Source: a bacterium (GTDB lineage Bacteria > Chloroflexota > Dormibacteria > Aeolococcales > Aeolococcaceae). From it: a DNA stretch of 15,578 nt. The stretch spans positions 1-15,578 of the forward strand of contig JAJZMA010000223.1 in NCBI GenBank assembly GCA_021850405.1, written 5' to 3'. Positions 1-7,821 of the stretch are shown piece by piece (the first letter of the stretch is position 1; each line of letters starts with the position of its first letter). The position numbers and the translations under genes are program-made. A model generated the notes under the pieces. It was not told where the DNA came from. It saw nothing but the letters and a program-made list of their open reading frames with translations, and did not search any database.

Positions 1-402
1 GGCAGGCGCAGTGTTGAATGGGAGCTAAAGGGCGTGCCCGTCAGGCTGGAGCTGGGTCCCCGCGACCTTGCCGAGGGCCAGGCCACACTCGTGGAGCGTC
101 ACTTTGACAGAAAGAGCAGCGTCCCACTCGAGCAGCTGGAGACAGTGGTGGCCGCTGCCCTGGAGCACGCGCAGCAGCAGCTATTTACCGAAGCAAAAAG
201 CCGCCTGGCAGAGCGCACGCGCAAGGTTTCCTCTCTTGCCGAAGCAACAGTGGCTGCAAAGGAAGGGTTTGCTGAGCTTCCGGCTGCACTCCTTGCGGAT
301 GGCGGAGAACAGCAGCTCAACGACAGTGGACTGAGCGTGCGCTGTCTTGTGAGCCCCAGGGAAGCTGGCCCAGCCATGGCCACAGTTGCAAGGGCCTATT
401 AG
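1..402 (+). CDS. proS: Prolyl-tRNA synthetase, C-terminal part (5' end outside window)
   Basis: Proline--tRNA ligase charges tRNA-Pro in the cytoplasm. The frame is open from base 1 and ends at a TAG (400-402), so only the last 133 residues are seen. They begin with a stretch matching the anticodon-binding domain of the eukaryotic/archaeal-type Pro[22 protein letters not shown], then a Gln-Leu-Phe helix region. The protein ends in the typical aromatic-Ala-Arg-Ala-Tyr-like terminus (VARAY). The C-terminal zinc-binding subdomain of this enzyme class usually carries several Cys residues; here only the Cys of SVRCLV remains, so the metal site looks lost while the fold and end are kept. A GTG at position 34 is internal, not the start. 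The gene converges on dnaJ. The identification rests on conserved residues recognised by eye; the catalytic core is not visible. Confidence 0.9.
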   Translation, partial: GRRSVEWELKGVPVRLELGPRDLAEGQATLVERHFDRKSSVPLEQLETVVAAALEHAQQQLFTEAKSRLAERTRKVSSLAEATVAAKEGFAELPAALLADGGEQQLNDSGLSVRCLVSPREAGPAMATVARAY

Positions 403-1221
403 GAGAGCTTTGCGGCTGCCCTGGCTGCCCATGCTGCCAGCTCGGGTGGGCAGGGGCGTGGGAGCTGCTGCGGTACCACCAGCAATGGCGGTTGCCAGCG
501 GCACGGCGACCCTGGTGTAAAGGTTGCTTCCCTCGCGCCGAAATACCGGATGGGGAGCGATGCTGACCGTGACGATAAGGTCGCCACTGGGCCCTCCGCT
601 GCCACCAGCACCGGCCTGCCCCTTCGCCCGCACCTTTGCGCCATCTGTCACTCCTGCAGGTATGGAGACCTCTACCCTTCTAAGCTTTCCATTTTCCCGT
701 AACTCGACAGTTCGTTTGGTCCCGGTCAGAGCCTCTTCCAGGGTTATCTCAGCTGGCACGGTAGCATCGCTTCCCCTGGTGGGCGGGCTGGCTGGTGCGG
801 CTCCAGGGGAGCCAGTACCGAACATGGTGTGGAAGAAACTGGAGAAAGGCTGCCCGCTCCTGCCACCAAAGAACTGCTCCAGATCGTCTGGCGAGATATT
901 GCGGTACTCGACCCTTGTGTCTCCCTTTCCAAATGGGGACCCAGGACCAAATGGCGACCCCCCAGGCGCGCCAGCCCGCTCCCATTGCTGCCACTGCGGG
1001 CCTAGCTGGTCATACTTTTTCCTCTTTTCCGGATCGCCCAGCACCTCGTAGGCCTCGTTTACCTCCTTGAACCTGGTTTCTGCGGTCTTGTCTCCAGGAT
1101 GCAGGTCTGGATGGTATTTGCGCGCCAGTTTGCGGAACGCACTCTTGATCTCACCCGGGGTTGCCTTTCTGGGAACCCCGAGGATGGCGTAGTAGTCCTG
1201 GAAATCAGTAGGCACTCTCAT
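181..1221 (-). CDS. DnaJ/CbpA-type co-chaperone lacking the second C-terminal domain
   Basis: Co-chaperone that would stimulate DnaK ATPase through its J domain (residues 8-75, with HPD at 37-39). A Gly/Phe-rich segment follows (about 84-140), then C-terminal domain I (about 153-250). There is no Cys-rich zinc finger, so it is the CbpA rather than the classical DnaJ type. Family members run on into domain II and a dimerisation helix, about 300-330 recognisable residues; here recognisable similarity stops near residue 250 (about position 470). The remaining 96 codons of the open frame are Cys-rich and lie partly antisense to proS, overlapping it by 222 bp, so they are probably not native. The -1/+1 alternative frame ends in an Ala-rich helix and a TAA at 399-401, almost abutting the proS stop. 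The ATG at 1221 precedes [11 protein letters not shown], the usual J-domain start. N-terminal identity is sure; the 3' boundary is not. Confidence 0.8.
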   Translation of the reverse strand: MRVPTDFQDYYAILGVPRKATPGEIKSAFRKLARKYHPDLHPGDKTAETRFKEVNEAYEVLGDPEKRKKYDQLGPQWQQWERAGAPGGSPFGPGSPFGKGDTRVEYRNISPDDLEQFFGGRSGQPFSSFFHTMFGTGSPGAAPASPPTRGSDATVPAEITLEEALTGTKRTVELRENGKLRRVEVSIPAGVTDGAKVRAKGQAGAGGSGGPSGDLIVTVSIAPHPVFRREGSNLYTRVAVPLATAIAGGTAAAPTPLPTRAGSMGSQGSRKALLIGPCNCGHGWASFPGAHKTAHAQSTVVELLFSAIRKECSRKLSKPFLCSHCCFGKRGNLARALCQAAFCFGK

Positions 1222-1242
1222 ATTGTGGCTGCAATTCAGTTA

Positions 1243-1270
1243 GTTTTATCTGTATGTCATGGTTTCCCAA
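1243..1270 (-). promoter_or_regulatory. Possible promoter of the dnaJ-like gene
   Basis: On the minus strand TTGGGA (1265-1270) and TAAAAC (1243-1248) are separated by 16 bases, about 22 bases upstream of the ATG at 1221. This resembles a weak housekeeping -35/-10 pair in an AT-richer patch. No HrcA (CIRCE) inverted repeat was seen. If correct, it would overlap the most upstream start of the divergent hydrolase gene. Confidence 0.22.
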
Positions 1271-2153
1271 AACGGTTCCTGATAAACGGCACACCACCTC
1301 CGCCCACAAGTACGCCAGTGGGACGCCAGTTGATGCCACTACAGCCGCACCTGGAGATATGCAAGGGGGGAACACCATTCCTGCCCTGGGCATAGTGGCC
1401 AGGGTGCGCCAGCTCCTGCTACTGGACCGGCCCCTTCCGATCCCACCTGGTCTCCTGGTGTTTCTGTCTTTCCAGAAGAGAGGTGAGGCGCTGGATGGTA
1501 TGGCGCAACTGCGGCAGGAGCTGGAACTTCCTGACAACTGGCAGACCTTGCTGCTTTCCTTGTCAGGCTCCCCTGCAGAAAGTGGTTCAGCAGGCGATGA
1601 CAAAAAGGCGGTTCAGGTGGAGTGCCAGGAGCTGGAGACACAGCTGCGCAGGGTGGTTGCAGCACTGGGGCAGGACCCAGCGCAGGTAGTTCTGGTCGCT
1701 TCCGGGCCAGCAGTTCGCCTGGCACTGGAGTGGGCGATGCGCTCTTCCCGGGAGCTTGCCGGACTGTGGCTTCTGGCCACTCCTGCTTGCGCTGATGCAG
1801 TTCCAGCTACTCCCGCTACCAGGCTGTTTCCAGTTTTGCTGTGCTCCATTCCAGATGCCAGTTCTGCCCCGGATCTTTCGGCCAGTACTGTGGTCATGGG
1901 CCGCGATGGCTATTCCCAGGAGGAACATTCTCTTCCGGCGGAGGCAATGGCAGGCGGGGCCGCACCCCCCGTGATGGCTGGTCACGTGTCAGCAAGTGCA
2001 TCTGGCGTGGAAAGGTGGCTTCTCCAGCAGGGGCTGGATCTTACGGCCCATGTCCATGCACCCTGTGGGGAGGCAGGGGCACCTCATTCGTTATGTGACA
2101 TGCTCCTGCCATGGATCAGTCAGCTGGATGAGCTGGAAAAAACAGAATCCTAG
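1254..2153 (+). CDS. Alpha/beta-hydrolase (phospholipase/carboxylesterase-like), probably without catalytic serine
   Basis: The layout resembles the small esterase family (phospholipase/carboxylesterase, dienelactone-hydrolase-like). A beta strand GLLVFLSF (66-73) sits where the oxyanion-hole strand is expected. A helix-strand-helix VVLVASGPAVRLALEWAM (145-162) sits at the nucleophile elbow. The C-terminus, with a helix, HVHAP, then APHSL and a final Leu-Pro-Trp-Ile helix (252-292), aligns with the His-bearing end of these enzymes. The usual Gly-X-Ser-X-Gly is replaced: Gly151 lies where Ser is expected. His278 is kept. The middle (104-120) is Ser/Gly-rich. The start is uncertain: ATG 1254 has no Shine-Dalgarno and lies 32 bp from the divergent dnaJ; ATG 1359 (residue 36) is an alternative just before the conserved part. 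It stands alone and is divergent from dnaJ. The function is unknown; it could be a non-catalytic binding protein or a decaying gene. Confidence 0.6.
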   Translation: MSWFPKTVPDKRHTTSAHKYASGTPVDATTAAPGDMQGGNTIPALGIVARVRQLLLLDRPLPIPPGLLVFLSFQKRGEALDGMAQLRQELELPDNWQTLLLSLSGSPAESGSAGDDKKAVQVECQELETQLRRVVAALGQDPAQVVLVASGPAVRLALEWAMRSSRELAGLWLLATPACADAVPATPATRLFPVLLCSIPDASSAPDLSASTVVMGRDGYSQEEHSLPAEAMAGGAAPPVMAGHVSASASGVERWLLQQGLDLTAHVHAPCGEAGAPHSLCDMLLPWISQLDELEKTES

Positions 2154-2250
2154 ATTATGGGGGCAGGGCAAAAGGGACACTGCAACCGGGGTGCGGCGTT
2201 CCATAGCCCAACAGTTGGCCAGGGCTGCTTGCTTTTGGAGGGTTCCAGTT

Positions 2251-2271
2251 GCGAGGTGTCTTGAGCCTCGC
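2251..2271. terminator. Hairpin downstream of the hydrolase gene
   Basis: GCGAGG and CCTCGC form a perfect 6-bp stem around a 9-base loop, about 100 bp after the hydrolase stop. There is no following T tract, so a role as an intrinsic terminator is weakly supported. Confidence 0.25.
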
Positions 2272-2406
2272 CTGATGCGTGGCACTGAACTTGCAAGCAC
2301 GTTAGCCGCAAGGGCCAAGGGATCTGCCTGCTAACCGAGGTGGATGCGTTCATCCTCGTCCTGTCCCAGCTTGCCGGGCGCTTCCAGGGCTATCGCTAGA
2401 TGCTTA

Positions 2407-2430
2407 CCCCCCCCCCCTGGGTGGCCCAGG
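2407..2430. repeat. C11 homopolymer joined to a CCTGGG/CCCAGG hairpin
   Basis: Eleven consecutive C (2407-2417) run straight into CCTGGG-TGG-CCCAGG (2416-2430), a perfect 6-bp stem with a 3-base loop. It lies about 170 bp past the GH15 stop and about 255 bp past the hydrolase stop, between convergent genes. It may act in transcription termination or as a slippage-prone tract. The exact homopolymer length may also be a sequencing error. Confidence 0.5.
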
Positions 2431-2599
2431 TCGCGCTGGACTACATAATCCCGATGTGTTGGAATGTCGGACCTGATGGCGTTGTGGGGCAAAAATACAC
2501 AGTGTCTATCCATGCTCCCTATGCACCCGGTCCTGAGGGTACCAGCGTGCCAGATAAATGGTGCGCTCCCTGGGACTGCGAAGGCTCCACGCGGCTGGT

Positions 2600-4627
2600 T
2601 TATCCCAGCTCCTTGCCCCGCACAGGAATACCGGGGGCAGGATTGTGGAGACCAGGTGCTGAGAGCTCTTGCTGCCGTTGCCAGAGCGAAAAGATGGTGT
2701 GCACCAGTGCTGCATGGGACCAGGTCAGGGGTGCCACGGACATGGCTTTTCCATTCCACGGGTGGACCTGCTCAGGCAGGATGCCAGAAGCGGAGGAGAT
2801 CCTGTCGACCCACTCAAGGTACGGCATGGCCCTATTCAGGTCTGCACTGCTCTGTGCCCTTGCTATCTCCCAGTCAGCCATCCAGAGCGTGGAGATGACC
2901 CATGGGTTTCCCGGGATTCCTGACCCAGCTGTCTGGTAAGGATCGTTCTCATAGCGCGCTACCCCCCCCACAGGTGTCGGAACGGTAAGGCGCTCCCTCA
3001 CCTTTTCCATGGTTGCCACTACTCGCGGGTCATTGGCAGGATAGAGGCCAAACGAAAACAGGCAGTGAACACTGGCATCGACGGTCATGTCACGCGTGAC
3101 TGAGTCATCGTTGTTGAACGCTATTGTGCGTGCGAACCGGCCTGTAGCAGGGTCTAAAAAATGCGTCGATATCGCAGCGCGAATCTGCTTTGCGCCATCC
3201 AGATAGCGTTTTGCAGATGAAGTGTCTCCGGTCATGTCGGCCAGTGCTGATGCCGCTGTGAGTGCAGCAAAGACAGAAGCGCAGGTGTAGAGGTGGATTC
3301 CATGGCGCTCCTCCCATAGATCCCAGCTCGGCAGCGGAAGGCCATGCACCGGATCCCTGAATTGCAGCATGAAATCAGCGGGCCGTTTGACCAGCGGCTC
3401 ATACCATTTGCTCAGCTCCTTGCGGTCGTTGCCGCTCTTTATGTGCTGCCACAGGGACCATACGACAATTGCGGTTTCGTCTTCCTGTATTGGTAGCTGG
3501 GGCTTACCGTTGACCAGCGAAGGATGCCAGGTTGATCCAAGACTGCCATCCGGGTTGTACTTGTGGGAGAGGTATCCAGCAGGATTTATAGCGCGTGCAC
3601 AGAAGTTGAAGAATTTCCTGGGAATCCCCCTGTATCCAGCTTCACCCAGGGCACTGACCACAAGGCCTCCATCCCGGGGCCACATGTAGCAATAGCCGTC
3701 GCGGGAAAAACCGTTTATGTCACTGTCGTTTCCAGCGAGCACCGCCCCGTCTGCATCGATCTGGGAGCGCGCAAGCATGAGAGAGCGGGCGTACAGTCTG
3801 GTAAGCGGGTCATCCGGATGGACACCCATCTGACGCTTTACCCGCGCCAGCCCAAGCCGTATCCAGAGCTTCCAGTGGGCGGAGGTGCGTGTGAGTATTC
3901 GGTCGACCGATTCATCCATGACGCGCTGGTGCAGCCGCTTCACCTCATCCAGTGTCGTTCCACAGGCAAGCCAGCTGCAGGCTACCGAGGAACCGTTGGC
4001 AGGGACCTGGAGGTTGACCTGGATGGTGGAATCGACCGAGCCTTGCGACACAGTCCCTCCATCCAGATAGCCGTCTTCAGCATCCCGCCATGTGCCTTCC
4101 AGCCCACGTATCAGACGCTGGCCGATGGAGTAGGCATCTGGTGCCTGCTTTCCTGCTGCTGCCGCGCCAGTCAGGATGAATCTGGAGCGCTTGTAGCTGA
4201 TTACCGCGCCTGTATCAGGATCTGCAAAGGCGGTATCGCCAAGCGCAGTTTCTCCTATGTCAAAGGCATGGTGCAGGAACAGCCGGACCTCCCGTGGCTT
4301 GCCGGAGAGATCCTCTATCTCAAACCGTCTCACGTACGTTCTGCTGTCTGGGGCTACACCGTCCCGGATCCGGATCCGGATGCCAAGGTCTGGATTTTCC
4401 AGGGTATGGTTTCCGGTAAGGCTGTCAGAGTCATACCGGATGGCACGTTTCCAGCTGTCGGTATGGAGCCATTCAAACTTGCCGTCCACCCAGATTCCTG
4501 TGAGGCTCGGGGTCCCCTGGGAGTGGTTTTCCTGCCCGATGTGTGGAAAGTAGAGGTCCCGAAGCCGGTACCGGTCATCGAACCCCAGGAGCAGCTTTCC
4601 ATTGCCGAGTACCAGATCCCTAGGCAT
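2600..4627 (-). CDS. GH15 glucoamylase-like glycoside hydrolase
   Basis: Inverting exo-hydrolase expected to release glucose from the non-reducing ends of alpha-glucans or maltooligosaccharides; trehalase activity also occurs in GH15 and cannot be excluded. Residues 1-260 form the beta-rich bacterial/archaeal N-domain (LGNGKLLLGFDDRYRLRDLY), and about 265-650 form the (alpha/alpha)6 barrel. Visible motifs are YCYMWPRDGG (312-321), SWDLWEERHG (434-443), where Glu439 matches the general acid, and ILPEQVHPW (616-624), where Glu619 matches the general base. The 675 residues are normal for this architecture. No signal peptide is visible, so it is probably cytoplasmic and may work on internal glycogen or oligosaccharides. 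ATG 4627 is preceded by GGGAAG at 7 bases. It is monocistronic, divergent from the ABC operon, and no other sugar genes are nearby. Confidence 0.93.
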   Translation of the reverse strand: MPRDLVLGNGKLLLGFDDRYRLRDLYFPHIGQENHSQGTPSLTGIWVDGKFEWLHTDSWKRAIRYDSDSLTGNHTLENPDLGIRIRIRDGVAPDSRTYVRRFEIEDLSGKPREVRLFLHHAFDIGETALGDTAFADPDTGAVISYKRSRFILTGAAAAGKQAPDAYSIGQRLIRGLEGTWRDAEDGYLDGGTVSQGSVDSTIQVNLQVPANGSSVACSWLACGTTLDEVKRLHQRVMDESVDRILTRTSAHWKLWIRLGLARVKRQMGVHPDDPLTRLYARSLMLARSQIDADGAVLAGNDSDINGFSRDGYCYMWPRDGGLVVSALGEAGYRGIPRKFFNFCARAINPAGYLSHKYNPDGSLGSTWHPSLVNGKPQLPIQEDETAIVVWSLWQHIKSGNDRKELSKWYEPLVKRPADFMLQFRDPVHGLPLPSWDLWEERHGIHLYTCASVFAALTAASALADMTGDTSSAKRYLDGAKQIRAAISTHFLDPATGRFARTIAFNNDDSVTRDMTVDASVHCLFSFGLYPANDPRVVATMEKVRERLTVPTPVGGVARYENDPYQTAGSGIPGNPWVISTLWMADWEIARAQSSADLNRAMPYLEWVDRISSASGILPEQVHPWNGKAMSVAPLTWSHAALVHTIFSLWQRQQELSAPGLHNPAPGIPVRGKELG

Positions 4628-4821
4628 TTATTCTTCCCAACTTGCCAGTCGCCGGGCCACTGCCCGGGTTACCTCCGGCGTCAAGGAGTCTGATATAAGC
4701 ACGACCGCAGGGACAACCGGCGGACACGCGTCGCTTTTTGTGGTGGTGGTTTACAGGGTAGGCAGGTGATTGTGCGCTCTCTCGCCAGCATGGAGACTGG
4801 ACCCGCTATGCTCGCAGGAGC

Positions 4822-5709
4822 ATGAATGGCGTTATCTGTCAGGGTCTGACCAAAGACTACGGACAGGGGCGGGGTATCCTTGATCTGGATCTTGAGATTG
4901 CGCAAGGGGAAACCCTTGGCTATATTGGCCCAAATGGCGCTGGTAAGACCACTACGCTCCGGCTCCTCATGGGGCTTGTTCGTCCTACCCGTGGCAGCGC
5001 CTCTGCCTTTGGCCTGAACTGTATTGACAATAGCGTTACGGTGCGAGGATTTACCGGTTATATGCCAGCGGATGCGCCCAACTATCCAAACCATACCGGG
5101 GCCGCCATCCTGGCGCTGCTTGCGAGGCTAAAGGGGGGAGTCAGGGAGGAACGCGTTACTGAGCTTGCCCGCAGGTTTGATCTCGATCTTGGGCGCAAGT
5201 ACCAGACCTATTCCCACGGCAACCGGCAGAAAGTGTGGCTGATCCAGGCCGTCATGCATACCCCAAGATTCCTGATTCTGGATGAGCCCACAAGCGGACT
5301 GGATCCGGTAATCCAGCAGCGTTTTTACGAACTGGTGAGTGAGCTGAAGGCTGGTGGGACCACGATTCTTCTTTCGTCGCATGTGCTGACCGAGGTTCAG
5401 GAGCTGTGTGACCGGATTGGACTTGTAAGGGATGGCCACCTGCAGCGTGTGGGCACCCTTGAGCAGCTCCGCATCGGGAATCGTCATCAGGTCGATGCGA
5501 CCCTGGGAAACCCAATAGCCGAGCAGCAGCTCAGCAGGATCGACGGAGTTACCGATGTGCATGTCTCTGGGCTACGGGTGCAGTGCAAGGTCGACGGCGA
5601 GATGGGCCCACTGCTTTCCGCACTCCAGTCGGCAAGGCTGGTTTCACTTGAATGCTCAGGCATGAGTCTGGAGGAGGTGTTCCTTGCGGAGTACGGTGCA
5701 GCAGGGTAG
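4822..5709 (+). CDS. ABC transporter ATP-binding protein (ABC-2 exporter type)
   Basis: The nucleotide-binding subunit that powers the adjoining permease at the inner face of the membrane. Seen are Walker A GPNGAGKTT (36-44), the signature region YSHGNRQK (130-137; a degenerate LSGGQ as in many ABC-2 exporters), Walker B LILDEP with the D-loop SGLD (151-161), and the switch His187 in SSH. The Q-loop glutamine is replaced in GYMPADAPNY (79-88), a variant I recall in this exporter subfamily. Residues 220-295 form the extra C-terminal domain typical of drug, antibiotic or polyketide exporters. In-frame upstream sequence has no other start; a GGAG sits only 1 base before the ATG, so initiation may be leaderless or atypical. 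The gene overlaps the permease by 26 bp. The substrate cannot be told from sequence. Confidence 0.93.
   Translation: MNGVICQGLTKDYGQGRGILDLDLEIAQGETLGYIGPNGAGKTTTLRLLMGLVRPTRGSASAFGLNCIDNSVTVRGFTGYMPADAPNYPNHTGAAILALLARLKGGVREERVTELARRFDLDLGRKYQTYSHGNRQKVWLIQAVMHTPRFLILDEPTSGLDPVIQQRFYELVSELKAGGTTILLSSHVLTEVQELCDRIGLVRDGHLQRVGTLEQLRIGNRHQVDATLGNPIAEQQLSRIDGVTDVHVSGLRVQCKVDGEMGPLLSALQSARLVSLECSGMSLEEVFLAEYGAAG
5671..5677 (+). promoter_or_regulatory. Strong Shine-Dalgarno that sets the permease TTG start
   Basis: GAGGAGG lies 6 bases before TTG 5684, inside the end of the ATPase gene. It supports the TTG start, a 26-bp overlap and translational coupling of the two exporter subunits. Confidence 0.7.
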
Positions 5710-7336
5710 GGGTGCACTTTTTTCCTGGACGCTGCGTAGCCATCTGGTGGGCGTACTGGTTGCCGGGGGAGCACTGGGATTCTCAGTCTTTATCACGGCT
5801 GTCTCGTACCTGCTTGCTGCCCGCGCGCTCCATGAGAGCATCGCCAGTCTGGGAACCCAGGCGCAAGGCGTGGCCACGCCACTGCAGTTTCTCACTGGGC
5901 CGGTCCAGCGCCTGGACACCATGGGAGGCTATCTCAGCTACAAGGTGTTTGGCACCATGCTCCTTATCCTTGGCATCTATGCTGCAGTGCAGGGTGTACA
6001 GCTTGTCCGGGGTGCAGAAAACAGCGGTCTGTTTGACCTCTGGTATGCAGCTGGGCAGGCACGTACAGAGATTCTCTTGGCAAGGGCTATGGGATTCATT
6101 GTCCCGCTCTTCCTTATTCTGGCTGGCTGGTATCTCGGAACACTCCTTGGGGGGCTTGCTACAGGAAACAACTTTCTCCTGCCCGCTCTTGGCCAGTGCA
6201 CGACAGCGGTACTCGTGGCAGGCGTTGCTTGTTCCCTTGGCTTTGTAATCTCCCAGTTCACCCAGTCGACGCGCAAGGCAGCTGCCATTGCAGTTGCATA
6301 TCTGGTCGGGACCTACTTTATCGCCAACCTGGGAGCTGCTCTTGGGAGCTACTCATTTATCCGCCTTTTGAGTCCTGCTTACTACTATCTTGAAGAGAGG
6401 ACACTTGTGCCAGGCCATTACTGGAGTGCGGGGCCTGTGCTGATTCTGTTCGCAGCCACGGTGGTTCTTGCACTCGCAGGGTGGCTTCTGTATCGCAGCA
6501 GGGATTGTGATGGTGTCGTGGTGGCTCTCGTTGACAGCCGACCACCAGTCCACAATTTCAGGGGAGGCAGCTTCTGGAGGGGAAGCCTGGCCTTGTCCTT
6601 TGTCGCGGACCAGTGGATAGGCGCGCTGGCCTGGTTTTTTGGCGTTGCAGCAGTGGCAGCGATGGAGGCATACGTGGTTCCCGCTGTGGGCAATCTGCTT
6701 TCGCACAATGCGGCAGCCCGTGGGCTGGTTACCGGAGCCGGTGCACTTGCCACGCGAGGTGCATTTATCTCCTCTCTCATGTCGGTGGTCGTGCTTATCG
6801 CAGCTGGTTTTGTTGTGTCCCAGGTATCCTTGTGGGTGGGAGCTGCCACCTCGCATCAGGTGGACTGTCTTCTGATCCAGCCGATCTCTCTTGGCAGATT
6901 TGTTCTGGCCCGCCTGATCTCGCTTGTGCTGCTTTTAGCTGGGCTTGCCTGTGGCATGGCCCTCGGGCTCTGGGCAGGTGCCTGGAGAGCAGGCTACGGG
7001 GTGGACCTCTCCGGACTGCTACGGTCCGGAGGAGACATGGTGCTCATGTGCCTGGCTGCTGGAGCAGTTGGGCTCTTTCTGTGCGTCTGGCTGCGCAGTG
7101 CTCTGGCAACCACGCTTGCGGCTCTGCTGGTGGCTGGTTTTTTCATCCTGACAGCACTTTGCCGTCTCCTCTCCTGGCCTTCCTGGGTGAACCAGGTTAC
7201 CCTCTTTGGTTCCTTCGGCAATCCGTACCAGCAGGTACCACCATACGGTGGTCTGCTATTTATGGTGGGGCTTGTGGTACTGGGAGGGGCGGCGTCGTAC
7301 CTCTTCATGCGGTTCAGGGATCGCGTTGCGCCCTAA
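5684..7336 (+). CDS. ABC-2 type exporter permease, 12 TM segments (two fused halves)
   Basis: The membrane subunit paired with the upstream ATPase. Twelve hydrophobic segments can be picked out, at about residues 21-46, 88-108, 129-157, 165-189, 198-221, 249-269, 311-332, 357-384, 405-431, 452-470, 473-496 and 521-542. They form two sets of six separated by a soluble stretch at 270-305. This is the tandem layout of ABC exporter permeases annotated as polyketide/antibiotic exporters, in which one chain supplies both half-permeases. The long loop at 47-87 and that at 333-356 probably face outside. The TTG start is chosen for its ideal ribosome-binding site and the gene overlap. No biosynthetic or resistance gene lies nearby, so the cargo (lipid, peptide or drug) is unknown. 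Confidence 0.88.
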   Translation: MRSTVQQGRGALFSWTLRSHLVGVLVAGGALGFSVFITAVSYLLAARALHESIASLGTQAQGVATPLQFLTGPVQRLDTMGGYLSYKVFGTMLLILGIYAAVQGVQLVRGAENSGLFDLWYAAGQARTEILLARAMGFIVPLFLILAGWYLGTLLGGLATGNNFLLPALGQCTTAVLVAGVACSLGFVISQFTQSTRKAAAIAVAYLVGTYFIANLGAALGSYSFIRLLSPAYYYLEERTLVPGHYWSAGPVLILFAATVVLALAGWLLYRSRDCDGVVVALVDSRPPVHNFRGGSFWRGSLALSFVADQWIGALAWFFGVAAVAAMEAYVVPAVGNLLSHNAAARGLVTGAGALATRGAFISSLMSVVVLIAAGFVVSQVSLWVGAATSHQVDCLLIQPISLGRFVLARLISLVLLLAGLACGMALGLWAGAWRAGYGVDLSGLLRSGGDMVLMCLAAGAVGLFLCVWLRSALATTLAALLVAGFFILTALCRLLSWPSWVNQVTLFGSFGNPYQQVPPYGGLLFMVGLVVLGGAASYLFMRFRDRVAP

Positions 7337-7349
7337 ATAAGGAAAATTG

Positions 7350-7415
7350 CACGGGCCATGGAGCGCATACCGGCGGCCCGGACGTGTGATGACAGATACA
7401 TCTCTTGCGTTTTTT
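7350..7415 (+). terminator. Possible terminator of the ABC operon
   Basis: CGGGCC (7352-7357) and GGCCCG (7375-7380) can pair around a 17-base loop starting 15 bases after the permease stop. Outer bases (CA and GTG) may extend it with a bulge. A T6 run (7410-7415) follows 30 bases later, too far for a canonical intrinsic terminator, so this is tentative. Confidence 0.3.
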
Positions 7416-7437
7416 CCTGGGCAAGATGGAGTGGTGC

Positions 7438-7821
7438 TTATACCCAGATCACATCTATGCCCGGGATCGCCTCGTAGGCACGGTCCTGGGTGACCAGCGG
7501 GATCTGCTCGACAATTGCGGTCGCCGCAATGAGGGCGTCGAGGACAGGAACCCGTCTGCCGCTTGAGCGGAGGGAGGCAACGGTCTGGGCGAACTGGCGC
7601 GCAACCTGCGCAGTTACGGGCAGCGGCTCCCAGGTGGACTCAACAACTGAAAGCGTAGCGATGCGAGCAGACCGATTCTCATCCCCGGCTAGAAGTACTC
7701 CGACGGTCAGTTCAGCCAATGTCACTACCGACACGTCTGTCTCAGTGACCCCATCCATGTTGCCCAGGGGTCGCCCAGACTCTGCCGCGACGAAGAAAGA
7801 GGTATCGAGAAGGGCTCTCAC
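7438..7821 (-). CDS. vapC: PIN-domain ribonuclease toxin, VapC family
   Basis: A toxin of a type II toxin-antitoxin module; VapC proteins are Mg2+-dependent RNases that cut tRNA, rRNA or mRNA when freed from antitoxin. The 127 residues cover a full PIN domain with all four expected acidic residues: Asp6 in LLDTSF, Glu37 in LAELTVG, Asp95 in VLDALIAA and Asp113 in VTQDRAY. It starts with GTG at 7821, overlapping the stop of the upstream small gene (GTGA), the usual antitoxin-toxin coupling. It ends 101 bp from the convergent exporter operon. The active site is intact, so it is probably functional. The RNA target cannot be inferred. Confidence 0.93.
   Translation of the reverse strand: MRALLDTSFFVAAESGRPLGNMDGVTETDVSVVTLAELTVGVLLAGDENRSARIATLSVVESTWEPLPVTAQVARQFAQTVASLRSSGRRVPVLDALIAATAIVEQIPLVTQDRAYEAIPGIDVIWV

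Larger units (their letters stand above)
2154..2599. other. Intergenic stretch without a confident gene
   Basis: These 446 bp lie between two convergent genes, the hydrolase and the GH15 enzyme. I see no tRNA, rRNA or known small RNA. They hold two hairpins, a run of 11 C, and one minus-strand open frame that continues past the GH15 stop and ends at 2331. The section after ATG 2513 would encode 60 residues with an acidic end (GQDEDERIHLG). It resembles no family I know and has no properly spaced ribosome-binding site. A decayed gene is possible. Confidence 0.5.

Noticed and set aside
1205..1260. CIRCE-type heat-shock operator before the dnaJ-like gene
   Set aside because: Only a partial GCACTC is present, within coding sequence, with no paired half-site.
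2455..2480. Minus-strand TCAGGTCCG resembling the SRP RNA core
   Set aside because: The invariant GGAAG...AGCAGC part of the loop is absent and no long hairpin forms.
4354..4395. Repeated CGGATCCGGATCCGGAT in the GH15 gene
   Set aside because: Encodes a short Arg-Ile-Arg-Ile-Arg run in a beta strand; explained by codon choice.
3563..4693. 376-codon open frame antisense to the GH15 gene
   Set aside because: It is the complement of a well-conserved enzyme in another frame and its sequence matches no family; a high-GC antisense shadow.
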